Positions 51,580 through 60,607 of a stretch of 64,000 nt of DNA are shown here, piece after piece (position 1 is the stretch's first letter; each line of letters begins with the position of its first letter). The translations under genes were made by a program, and so were the position numbers. The DNA is from Ischnura elegans. Taxonomy: Eukaryota > Arthropoda > Insecta > Odonata > Coenagrionidae. The DNA lies in the NCBI RefSeq assembly GCF_921293095.1, contig NC_060259.1, positions 1,302,001-1,366,000 of the forward strand, given 5' to 3'. The notes beneath the pieces were generated by a model, which had not been told where the DNA came from, did not search any database, and was given only the letters and a program-made list of their open reading frames with translations.

Positions 51580-52450
51580 TATGCCTTTACTTAAAGGTAT
51601 ACCTCGTAAAAATGCGAGATATTAACTGAAGATGCAATCTTTCATTTAAAAACTAAAAACAAATCACTGTAAACTTCTCTCACTCCTAAAGTTGCGAGAT
51701 GCTAACCAATGATTTATCCTTTGGTTGCTAAATTTCATGAATAATGTGAAAATAATACAAGAATTATATCCCCTAATACCCCGTTGAAATTACCAATATG
51801 TTAAATTTACACATTACAAATCATTCTTTAACTAAAATATTCCTCGTACAAATGCAAAAGTTAATCTGAAGATGAAACCTTATATATCAACCTAAATACT
51901 AAATAAATTAACAAATGAAAAGTAACATCTTCACTTAAAATTTCGCATTCTAATAAGGAACTTTTTAAAGTTAGGATGGATTTTTAATGGGCAAAATTAA
52001 ATACTTCCCTATTTCGAAGTATATGCGGGGAAATAATTCCTCTATCATTATTTGCGCATATCATGAAATTTATTTTCCAGTTTGCAAGTAAAAAATACAT
52101 GATCCGTTATTATTTTGCATTCTTACAAGACACTCTGTTAAGTAAAGTGTGATTTTTAACTGGTAAATTTTAGAATTTCAATTGGATATGAGGGGACATA
52201 ATTCTTGTAGCATTTACTGCGTAATCATAATATTTAGTGTTTAGTTTGCAAATGAAACGTTGCATTAGGTACTAAAATTTCGGTCTTTTACGAGAAATCC
52301 CATTAAGTGATTTCTATTTTTTATAATGAAATAATGGCGAATTCAACTGAATATGAGGGGACATAATACTTGTATTATTCCATGAACCCTCATAAAATGT
52401 TGTGTTTAGTTTTTATAAGTGAGATTACATCATGGGCTACCTATAGATAT
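51580..52450. repeat. ~175-bp satellite, third block (about five units)
   Basis: Diverged units with GAAATTTAGTTTTAGT-like and TTCAACCGGATATGAGGGGA-like landmarks (for example GGATATGAGGGGACATAATT at about 52,183) continue to about 52,450. They are more worn than the 49-51 kb units. Confidence 0.75.
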
Positions 52451-52749
52451 TTTTATCCAATGTATTTCTTAATGTATGAATTTGCACTTTTCGGCAACAA
52501 TTTAATTCGTACAACGCATTTTGGGTCACGGAGCCATCATGATACAATAAGCTGTAATACCTAAGAATACGGCATTTATATCTTTGAGGATAGTAAAATA
52601 AATAATAATGCGTCATCATTGGGCGAAATTTGGTCTAGAAAGTCTACTTCAACTAATTCCTATGGGGTCAGGATGGGATGGAGTGCCGTTCGACAGGTTT
52701 GAGGAAGGGGTTGGAAACAGACGCACAGTGGAGAGACTGAGAATCATTC

Positions 52750-53065
52750 AACTTACGAGATACGGGAAAACCCATTCGACGGATGGAGGACTTTAGTCAT
52801 AACTATGGAGTAACGGCAATGAGGAAAGAGCCAAATAAATGGGAAGGCCAAGGCAGGGGAGAAAAGCAGAAAAGAAAATGGAAGGGTAAAAAAGAGGCCT
52901 CGTTTCATCATAAATTGAGAGGAGTAAGTAGCGAAACAAGGAAGAGGTGGGTGAAAGAATTGCTCGCAAGGGTAGGCTTTGCCGCAATGCATGGGGGTCG
53001 AACCATCGCATTCATATAACTGCAATGAAAATCCGCTGCTTTGCCACTATGCCAACTCCCTCACT
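52750..53065 (-). mobile_element. Putative tRNA-derived SINE, minus strand
   Basis: On the minus strand GAGTTGGCATAGTGGCAAAG (A-box-like) at about 53,060 and GATGGTTCGACCCCCATG (B-box-like) at about 52,995 have tRNA-like spacing. A pyrimidine-rich body follows towards 52,780. Ends and target duplications were not identified. Confidence 0.4.
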
Positions 53066-54065
53066 GAGTTGAAAGGTGTCTCGTTACGTGTTTTCTTCAG
53101 TCTTGCACGGGAACGAACCAGTGTTCTAGTGTCACCAAATCAAACTGAATTTTGCTGTAGAGACTTTTGTGTGGTTTTATTTACAGTGGCATTGAGGCGG
53201 TTCTTCTGACATAATTTACGCTCGTTAACTCTCATTTTAAGGCGACTACGTTAATTGCATGGAAATATACTTCGATGGATCGGTCAATTTTGAGAGAAAA
53301 TAAATTGAAGATCTAGAGGTGTATTTATTTTCTATCTGTGGCATTAAACATTGCACATATACCGCATACATTGCTGATACATAGTTAATGATGTAGCTAT
53401 TACAATATTTCGAGAGGTGGCAATGCTGTTCAAATTTCCCTCCTACTAGTACTATAGACATTACAAACAAATAAAATTTTTCGTCTTTTCCTGTTTTTCG
53501 TATCAGTGTCAGATAGGAAAGAAAATATCCTAATTGTACGTATGAATTGGAGAAGCTAGCAGAAGAATGCGTTTGTGAACTGAGGGCGAAATTGTGTTGG
53601 TACATATAATACCTTCTTTGCCCGTAGCAAGGAGTTACGACCAGCTGTAAAATATTTTTTTGCTAAGTTGGATATTCTCAAATGGCGGTCTCTTGTGCAC
53701 ATAGGCATGGCACAAAGTGACGAAGGCGAAGTTATTTTAAACATTATGAAAGGATAATAAACGTTTAAAACAATTCCTACAAATGAAGTCCATTATGATA
53801 TTTGATGGTAATTTTTTGTTTTACTTATGCCTGCCAGACAAATAAAACACGTAATCATTAACCGACAGGTAGAAAACAGAATCATTATGTGTCTTTAAAA
53901 AGGCTGACTGTCACACTGTAAAAATGATTTCACACCAGGTTGTGCATGGTATTAATCATTTGACATCCCATTTGACGTTGACCATCTTATTCACTTAGTT
54001 AAATGAAATATGCCTCATATTTACTTTCCAATGAATATTTATACACTGAGTTTTTCGTCTTTCCA
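53065..54065. other. Unassigned; possible 3' UTR of the minus-strand host gene
   Basis: No coding region recognised. If the SmydA-like exons are real, the 3' UTR would extend leftwards from 54,070 into this stretch. TTTATT (minus-strand AATAAA) occurs near 53,333, but no end was determined. Confidence 0.3.
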
Positions 54066-54070
54066 ATATC

Positions 54071-54157
54071 CTACACTGGGATACTTCCCCCTTGCTTCTC
54101 CGTAGCTAGCACCTTCAAAGCGTCTTTCAGCAATTTTTCAGCATCTTCTTCCTCAAC
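54071..54157 (-). CDS. Putative SmydA-like gene, terminal coding exon
   Basis: On the minus strand a strong pyrimidine tract and acceptor (TTCTTTTTATTCCACCAG) end at 54,158, followed by VEEEDAEKLLKDALKVLATE and KQGGSIPV and a stop at 54,071-54,073. The helical 'LLKdAlkvL' pattern near a C-terminus fits the last TPR-like helix of SET/MYND proteins (SmydA-type lysine methyltransferase relatives in arthropods). The exon is in phase 0, as is the donor of the next upstream candidate exon. Too short to be certain on its own. Confidence 0.5.
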   Translation of the reverse strand, partial: VEEEDAEKLLKDALKVLATEKQGGSIPV

Positions 54158-54369
54158 CTGGTGGAATAAAAAGAAGAGTAGAAATAAGGTTGAAGAATAT
54201 GATATTAGAAACTTCATTGATATCAGGTGAAAATGTTTTACAACAAGAAAAAACAAGTCTTTAAAACAACCAATCTTAAGAAATAGGGCAGTCGTTAAAC
54301 AGTGTTTTTATCGTGAGAAATCAGTGGAGCGTAGCTAGAAAAATATCGAAAAAGGGCTTCAGGAGACCG

Positions 54370-56330
54370 CTGGGAAGTTCTAGGGAGAAGATAATTTGTT
54401 AAGAAAAAGCCATGGATCACTAGTGAAGTCGGAGACCTCATTGAAGAACGGAGAAAGCATATGAATACTGAGGAAGGACAGGACTGCTACAGGAGAATAA
54501 GGAACGAGATTTGTCGCAAAACGAGGAAAGATACAGAAGCGTGGATTATGAACAATTGCGAGGATGTGCAAAATAACCTCGAACAAGTGAAAGAGTAAGC
54601 GGCCTATGGAATAGTGAGGAACCATTTCAAGGACCCGATAACGTGATACAAAACCGTAAGGGACAAGTATGGAATTTTTTTGATTGAAAACGAAGATAAA
54701 GGCGAGAGATGGAGAGAATACCACGAGTTATAAAACGGAGAGACTCAGCTCATGGTCGAATGATCGAAGAGGACAGCGAAGTAGAAAAGGATGACATGGG
54801 AGCGAACATCTTAAGATCGGAATTTGACGCTATAGGAAGAGACCTGCGGAAGAATAACGCCCCAGGAATAGATGATACTAAATCAGAGCTCATCAAAAAT
54901 GCAATGCAATGTAATTCAAGTTACATCAAACTATCGGCGATATTTACTCAAAAGGAGATATGCCTAGTGACTTCGACAAAATCATCATCACTAGTATACC
55001 CAAAAAGAAGATAGCAGAGAAGTGTGAAGATTTTAGAACCAATAGCGTGACGACACATACGTCGAAGATTCTGAGAGGAATCATTTACAAGAGAATAGAA
55101 CGAAGAGCAGAAGAATTCCTGGATGAGGACCAATTCGGATTTAGGAGAAGCAAGGGCACAACAGAAGCAATTTCGGCTCTTACGCTACCCATAGAGAGAA
55201 TGGATCAATACAAACCGACTTTAATAGTATTTGTCGATTTAGAGAAGGCACTTGATAACGAGTAGAGTAATACAACTCTTGGAATACCGAAAGAAATTGT
55301 AATGCTCTACAATGCTCTAAGAATTGCGCACAGTTTGTATTAAAACCTAATGTTAGTGTTAAACTGTGGGCCCAACTGTGCAGAAGAAGAAATAGGAAAA
55401 GAATTTAGGTAAAAATGTACACTGTCCCCGTAAATTTTAATGTTTACTACGAGAAAGCCATCGATGAAATCAAGAAAAACGCTTTCAGTGTCAATATCCA
55501 CGGATAAAAAATTTGTATGCGGCAATTTTCTGACGACATAGCAGTCATAGCCGAGATAGAAAATGATTTGAAGAAGATTTTGACAAACATAGAATAGACA
55601 ATGGCCAGATATCAGCTGAAAAACAACAAAAGGAAGGCTAAGCTATTAGTGTACAGCAAAAAACGAGAAGGGTAGGACAAACATTAACCCAGGGAAGCAT
55701 AGGCTCGAAGAGGTGAAACAGTTTTCTTACCTCGGAAGCCGAATTACCAACCGTGGACGAAGCAAGGAAGAAATAGTCAGTAGAATAGCGCAGGCCAAGA
55801 GTGTTTTGTACAAAAAGAAGAATATCCTTACATCTGAGAATACAAGCAAAGAAGTAAGGAAACAATTTATCAGATGCTACTTATGGAGTATGTTTCCCTA
55901 CGGAAGCGAGGCTTGGACGTTGATAGCAGCAGAGAAGTCAGGAGTGGAAGCAGCAGCCGGAAATGTGTTGCTACCGCAGAATCATGAAGATAAAATCGAT
56001 CAGCCGTGTAAGTAAGGAGGAAGTGCTAAGTAGAGTGGGAGAAAAGAGGAGTCTTCTAAAACCCCTAAGCAGAAGAAGCAGGACTACTTAGTTGGCCACA
56101 TTCTGAGACATGACGGCCTGATGAACACAATTGTAGAAGGGCAGGTGGAAATGAAGAAGGGCAAGGGACGGCCCCGAATAAGTCAAATAGGACAGATTAT
56201 AAAGGATGTGGAAGGGAAGGAATACGTCACTATGAAAAGGTAGGAATAAGGAAAAAGGGGATAGGAGGGATGAATGGTCTGCTGCGTCAAACCAATCTTA
56301 CGATTTTTGACTTATGATTATGAAATTTTT
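54370..56330 (+). mobile_element. RTE-type LINE, degenerate, in the host intron
   Basis: Text from about 54,400 reads KKPWITSEVGDLIEERRKHM and NEICRKTRKDTEAWI, the linker region of an RTE-type LINE. The RT follows, and the 3' end carries GTCTGCTGCGTCAAACCAAT plus a TGATTATGA run (56,276-56,330). It is 5'-truncated: no endonuclease is present. Orientation is opposite to the putative host gene. It is a different family from the 36-41 kb RTE. Confidence 0.75.
54700..56240 (+). pseudogene. RTE-type reverse transcriptase remnant
   Basis: Motifs in shifting frames: GRDLRKNNAPGIDDTKSELI, IPKKKIAEKCEDFRT, HTSKILRGIIYKRIERRAEE, DEDQFGFRRSKGTTEAISAL and LIVFVDLEKALD (catalytic Asp region), then a stop at 55,263. 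A deletion-rich stretch follows (FSDDIAVIAEIENDL near 55,530 in place of the usual F-A-D-D), then QFSYLGSRITNRGRSKEEIV and SMFPYGSEAWTLI. Several stops and frameshifts are present, so it is older than the 36-kb RTE. Confidence 0.7.
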
Positions 56331-56334
56331 GATC

Positions 56335-57170
56335 AATTTTTGATCAATTAAAACAAAACATTGTTTAAAGTTAACATGGGTTGCACCCCAAGACTAGATG
56401 CAACAGAGTGGTGGTAAAAATATTTGTTGATGAATTCTTCAGGTTAATATTGAATCCGAAGAGCAAAAATTAGTCAAGATTTTTTCAAGAACTCATACAA
56501 TGCTAACCCCTTTCCCTAGCGCCTTTAGGTCATTTCGTCTGTTAATTGCTGAAACTAACAGCCTTTAGACTATTTTGTCCGTCAATTGCTTAAACTAACA
56601 GCGTAACTACTTTTCTAAACTTTGACAGATATTATTTTCGGGTGTTATTAGTTAATCGAAATGCCTTCCAGAATCACCTCGTAAAGTAGGCAGCTTATTC
56701 TCCTCACATGAGTCCAGGCAAAGTATAGTTCGTAAAACTCTGTTTCGCTGTGGTCATTGCTTCATTTTCTCCTTTTTCGAACTTTCCCTAAAACTATTCC
56801 TGGGCTTCATCTTCAGAATGTTTCCTTCCTTTCAATTTCCGATCAATGCACATTTGAAAAATACCACCAAAAGCATCAGAAGAAGACACAACGATGTGAA
56901 TGGTGGGGAGGAAAGGCAATGTGTGGTATGAATTTTCAATGCGACGATGATTCCTTCAAATTTTGGAGTTCAATTTAGTTGGATTCCTTTCATTCTATTC
57001 CTTCCCAAATCCTCACAAATCTAGAAGCTCCAGCTGCTAACTGAAAGTATTAATAAGCACTTACTCCTTGGTCCTAGATATCAATGTAGAAAGTTCAACC
57101 CAATCCCTTTCTTACAGAACTTCATAAACATATAATGATCCAAATATCAATTTTATATTTATGAAAAACA
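56335..57170. other. Intron-like sequence without recognised element
   Basis: This lies between the LINE 3' end and the putative SmydA-like exon. Two short diverged repeats are visible (TTTCGTCTGTTAATTGCT and TTTTGTCCGTCAATTGCT near 56,535-56,590). Nothing else is recognised. Confidence 0.3.
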
Positions 57171-57173
57171 AAC

Positions 57174-57358
57174 CTTTGAGGATTTTTTTGATTTTCTTGT
57201 GGAAGAAATATTTCTTCTTGATATTTCTTGTGCTGTTTCGTGCAGATCAATGAGCAAATCTGCCCGTAGCCTTGTGAGTCCAGGTTCCAAAATATTGGCC
57301 GCTTCTAGTAATTGGTGACATAGCTCCTCCTTTCTCTTAATCTTTTCATTGCTGAGTG
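57174..57358 (-). CDS. Putative SmydA-like gene, penultimate exon
   Basis: On the minus strand after acceptor TTTTCCATCCACAG, bases 57358-57174 read LSNEKIKRKEELCHQLLEAA, then NILEPGLTRLRADLLIDLHE and TAQEISRRNI before a Ser/Lys-rich end and donor AAG/GTTTGT. The 'Cx-LLe-...-LEPGLTRLRg-lL-eLh' pattern is what I recall of arthropod SmydA-type SET/MYND proteins in their C-terminal helical domain. Phase is compatible with the exon at 54,157; the intron between them would be 3,016 bp and hold an RTE-like LINE. The SET and MYND parts would lie further right or outside the window and were not found. The family call is tentative. Confidence 0.5.
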
Positions 57359-57359
57359 C

Positions 57360-58270
57360 TGTGGATGGAAAATTTACAATCATACAGTATTTATACACAA
57401 ATAATCATAGGCTATCGGCACTCATATTCGATTTAATCAATCACGCAAGAGAAATGATTATACTTAAAATTTTTCTTTTAGAACGGAACCGGCAATCGGA
57501 AGATCCGGATTCTAACCAGGCCTACTTTATGCCCATATGGTCCCAGTGAAATATATTTGCGCTTCCTTGAGTATTATATTTTTATAGTCAAATAATTAAA
57601 ATGTAGAATATTCGAACACGCTTCGTTTTGCGACACGAAAATTAAATTATTGAAAGTAGGCTTCTGTTTGGAAAAAATGGAAAAACAGCAGACGCTGCCG
57701 CATTGCAGAAAAAGATTTCCAAGCAGAAAAAAAATTTCAGGGAAAATCATGGAAATAATGATGAATAGCAGGCTTCTATAAGATAAAAAGGAAAAACAAA
57801 TTATGAAAAAAATTGTCGACACCGATAATCGATACTGGGATATCCAGTCACGAGTCGTACACCGTAACCACCGGACTACGTTTCATTCTTTAGGAAGGAT
57901 TTTTTCTAAGGGTATATATTAGGCCTGTAAATGTTTTTTCACGTTTCGGGTTTTTTTATTGAAACAATTGGTTAATGAACGCCATTTAGCTGGGTTTGCG
58001 ATTCGTGGATAGCTCCCGATGGAATCGAACACTACAAAGTTTGATTGAAATCTGAGACCCACTTTTGTGACCACCCTTTTAAGTCAAACATTTTTTCATG
58101 GCGAACTTCAACCTTGGAACATATAAATTTGCACCCAAGCGCGAGCAAAGCCACGTTTTTCGTGCTGTGCATTAAAAATGAAGAAATAAGCAGTCTAAGT
58201 CGGTACTGAAAATTTCACAAGAGGTACTTAAAATAGATAATATGTTGCATTTCATACGATTCTCTGTTTT
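57360..58270. other. Intergenic or intronic sequence with tRNA-like traces
   Basis: Minus-strand GTAGTCCGGTGGTTACGGTG (near 57,878) with a later GTATCGATTATCGG resembles a worn tRNA-derived SINE head. Near 57,500 GATCCGGATTCTAACCAGG may be another, also on the minus strand. Neither is convincing. No coding region. Confidence 0.25.
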
Positions 58271-58274
58271 TCAG

Positions 58275-58441
58275 GCATTCCTGGGCTAGAGAACTTGATA
58301 TACTTGGGCGATGAAATTCTCACCAACGAGGGCATCAAAACTCTAATCCCAAGATTGGCAATCGAAAGCAAACCCCACCACCACAGTTGTCGACTAGAAA
58401 TATACTACGGGTTTTTGGTACACAATATTGGTCCACAATAA
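58275..58441 (+). CDS. Exon-like segment ending at a polyadenylation signal
   Basis: After TCTCTGTTTTTCAG the text is open: IPGLENLIYLGDEILTNEGI, KTLIPRLAIESKPHHHSC, RLEIYYGFLVHNIGPQ, then TAA (58439-58441) overlapped by AATAAA (58437-58442). It looks like a terminal exon on the plus strand. 'YLGDEILTNEGIKTLIP' is faintly like a leucine-rich repeat of the ribonuclease-inhibitor type. No upstream plus-strand exon was found, and the direction is opposite to the SmydA-like exons. It could be a retrotransposed fragment or chance. Confidence 0.3.
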
Positions 58442-58538
58442 AATGTATTCAACCTCACAAATTTATTCCCATCCAGGATTTCTCTAAATGACGTCTTAAA
58501 TCCTTGGGTAATGAAATTACCTCATTACTATACGTACA

Positions 58539-58561
58539 TATATATATATATATATATATAT
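58539..58561. repeat. TA microsatellite
   Basis: Pure TA repeat, close to the left end of the PLE with inverted arms. Confidence 0.9.
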
Positions 58562-58869
58562 GTTACTTATGAAAGACACCACAGGTGATATGAATATAAA
58601 TAAATGCCATGATAGGCCACAAAAACACAGACACAAATAAAAGAGGACTCACACGTTAGTTTCTTTCAAATTTTCGACCTCTTAGGGTCTTCGTCGGGAG
58701 GGAGGCAAGAAGAGACTGAGGAGAAGGACAGAGGATGCCTAAAGGCTGAGGAGATTAGGATAAGATAGGGGAAGGGAGAGGATGGGGAATGGGGGGTGGG
58801 AAAGAGGAGAAGGCCATGGAGATCAGTGGGCCCTGTTAAGGCCAGGCGGCAGACTCAGTAAGAGGCCAC

Positions 58870-59652
58870 AGAATTTGCAATAATCCCGAATCCTTGGACA
58901 TTTTTCTTAATAATCTTCACCACTCCCTTCTTCGTAGAGGATATCCTGAGAACCTTCTGCGTAAGAAAATCCTACACAATACTTACAAACCCAAAATTCA
59001 TACCAAGAAACAAACCACACATCTCTCCCTCTCCACCACTTACTTCCCGGGTGTGCAGGCTTTAAACAGAATCATCAAAAGCCTTTTTCCGATTCTTTCT
59101 AACAATGTCACTACTGGAAAAATCTTCTCTAGCTGTCCATCCTTATCCTTCCGTCGGCCGCCAAATCTATCTTCCATTCTCAAAACGACTAAACCACTCT
59201 CAAGGTTCACCACCCGTACTAGCTCTTTACCTATCCCTTGCCAACGACCCCGGTGCAAAACGTGTGCTATCCTCATTACCCAGTCACTTCCTAACAAATT
59301 TCTCACTTTTCCGCTTCCTTCCACTCCATCCCCCACCTGTACAACCAGTAATGTAATTTATATCCTTTTATGTAATTCCTGCCCCGCCTTCTACATTGGT
59401 TTAACCACCACCTCACTCAACCTACGGATTAACAACCATCGAGCTTCTTGCAAACCCACTTCCCAATCTGCTTCGCTTCCTGTCCCTACCCACGCCTTTT
59501 CCCATAATTTAGAATTTGATGACTGCTTTCACATAGGAATACTTGCCTCTCTCCCACCCTCCGCCTCACCGCTAGAATTAAAAACTCTTGAATTGTCTTC
59601 CATTTGGCTACACCAAGCATTCAACCCGCCTGGCCTTAACAGGGCCCACTGA
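58870..59652 (+). CDS. PLE C-terminal region with GIY-YIG endonuclease
   Basis: An open frame of more than 250 residues without a clear AUG start. RGYPENLLRKKILHNTY, then FPGVQALNRIIKSLFPIL, then FRRPPNLSSILKTTKPLS and PCQRPRCKTCAILITQ match the region between RT and nuclease in PLEs of the Neptune/Nematis type. Then NVIYILLCNSCPAFYIGLTT is the GIY-YIG core, followed by LRINNHRASC, with HAFSHNLEFDDC further on. The frame ends LNRAH inside the right inverted arm. The RT domain is absent. No stop interrupts what remains. Confidence 0.75.
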   Translation, partial: RICNNPESLDIFLNNLHHSLLRRGYPENLLRKKILHNTYKPKIHTKKQTTHLSLSTTYFPGVQALNRIIKSLFPILSNNVTTGKIFSSCPSLSFRRPPNLSSILKTTKPLSRFTTRTSSLPIPCQRPRCKTCAILITQSLPNKFLTFPLPSTPSPTCTTSNVIYILLCNSCPAFYIGLTTTSLNLRINNHRASCKPTSQSASLPVPTHAFSHNLEFDDCFHIGILASLPPSASPLELKTLELSSIWLHQAFNPPGLNRAH

Positions 59653-59774
59653 TCTCCATAGCCTTCTCCTCTTTCCCACCCCCCATTCCCCATCCTCTCC
59701 CTTCCCCTATCTTATCCTAATCTCCTCAGCCTTTAGGCATCCTCTGTCCTTCTCCTCAGTCTCTTCTTGCCTCC

Positions 59775-59815
59775 CTCCCGACGAAGACCCTAAGAGGTCG
59801 AAAATTTGAAAGAAA
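59775..59815 (+). ncRNA. Degenerate hammerhead-like core in PLE arm
   Basis: CCGACGA stands where CUGANGA is expected (one core change), then a stem GACC/GGUC with a CUAAGA loop, then GAAA. No NUH cleavage triplet is obvious after GAAA. The same motif is present inverted in the left arm (about 58,660-58,700). Likely a decayed or variant ribozyme. Confidence 0.4.
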
Positions 59816-59869
59816 CTAACGTGTGAGTCCTCTTTTATTTGTGTCTGTGTTTTTGTGGCCTATCATGGC

Positions 59870-59871
<2 letters not shown>

Positions 59872-59912
<41 letters not shown>
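59872..59912. repeat. TA microsatellite
   Basis: About 20 TA units adjoin the right end of the inverted-arm PLE. Confidence 0.95.
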
Positions 59913-59916
<4 letters not shown>

Positions 59917-59949
59917 CTACTTCATTCATTCACATGACGCCTTAAGGGC

Positions 59950-60147
59950 AAACATACAAATAAATTCACAGGTAAGGAAAGAAAGGGATAGGAACAGGTA
60001 ATAGAAAAAGGACGAGGACAACGGTGCTGTGGTAGATGGAAAAAAGCCAGAAATCAGAGGGTAAAAATGCGACCTGACTGGGACTCGAACCCAGAACCTC
60101 CTGGTTGCCGGCAAGGTGCTCTACCAGTTGCGCTACCAGGACGCTTA
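59950..60147 (-). mobile_element. tRNA-derived SINE, minus strand
   Basis: On the minus strand the head reads TCCTGGTAGCGCAACTGG (A box) ... GGTTCTGGGTTCGAGTCCC (B box), close to a tRNA with a GGC anticodon-like loop (alanine-type). The T stem CTGGG/CCCAG is intact but the acceptor stem has mismatches. The body continues GCATTTTTACCCTCTGATTT to CTTACCTGTGAATTTATTTG. A second, headless copy lies inverted at 60,305-60,457. Confidence 0.7.
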
Positions 60148-60304
60148 GATTTACCATGATTTCGGCGGGGGTTTATACACAGTAAACTCCCTTTGCTTTG
60201 GCCCACAAGAGTAACCAATAGATGGCACTGGGGCAGCTCACCACTCACCAACAGAAGGAATGGACGAGGACACAAGGATGAAAGGAAAGGTACACACTCA
60301 CACG

Positions 60305-60457
60305 ATAGCAGGAAAGGTTCTGGGTTCGAGTCCCAGTCAGGCCGCATTTTTACCCTCTGATTTCTCGCTTTTTTCCATCTACCACAGCACCGTTGTCCTC
60401 GTCCTTTTTCTATTACCTGTTCCTATCCCTTTCTTTCCTTACCTGTGAATTTATTTG

Positions 60458-60484
<27 letters not shown>
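60305..60484 (+). mobile_element. tRNA-derived SINE, plus strand, 5'-truncated, TA tail
   Basis: It starts within the B-box region (GGTTCTGGGTTCGAGTCCC), continues with the same body as the minus-strand copy and ends TTTATTTGTA plus a TA repeat (about 60,457-60,484). Together with 59,950-60,147 it forms a large inverted repeat with a spacer of about 155 bp. Confidence 0.7.
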
Positions 60485-60490
<6 letters not shown>

Positions 60491-60534
60491 TTTAAGTTAA
60501 TGTCAGTACACACAGAGACACAAAAAAGAAACAC

Positions 60535-60607
60535 TCACATTGGATAAATAAACTTGAAGCTATCGAAGCCCTTCCGGCTTCTTCGTCATATATATATATA
60601 TATATAT
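60535..60607 (-). mobile_element. Penelope-like tail fragment (third family)
   Basis: On the minus strand ATGACGA, then GAAGCC and GGGCTTC pairing around GGAA, then GATAG and CTTCAAGTTTATTTATCC, followed by GTGAGTGTTTC and GTGTCTCTGTGTGTACTGAC. The layout (TGACGA core, stem, then a tail with GTGAGTG) parallels the PLE tail at 59.78-59.86 kb. GATA stands in place of GAAA, so any ribozyme is degenerate. A TA microsatellite adjoins it on the right. Confidence 0.45.

Larger units (their letters stand above)
58600..59875 (+). mobile_element. Penelope-like element with 250-bp inverted arms
   Basis: Bases 58600-58849 and 59626-59875 are gapless reverse complements that look near-perfect by eye. Between them is a GIY-YIG-containing PLE C-terminal ORF whose last residues lie in the right arm. 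The right arm in the plus orientation holds a hammerhead-like core (GACGAAGACC...GGTCGAAA, about 59,780-59,806). TA microsatellites adjoin both sides. PLE copies with inverted terminal repeats and 5' truncation are known. The RT is missing, so the copy is 5'-truncated. Confidence 0.8.

Noticed and set aside
52783-53019. Charged 78-residue plus-strand frame as a gene
   Set aside because: It is antisense to the pyrimidine-rich body of a putative SINE, which explains the Lys/Glu/Arg-rich composition.
60070-60147. Functional alanine-type tRNA gene on the minus strand
   Set aside because: The acceptor stem has mismatches and the sequence continues into a repeated body shared with a second copy at 60.3 kb, which marks it as a SINE.
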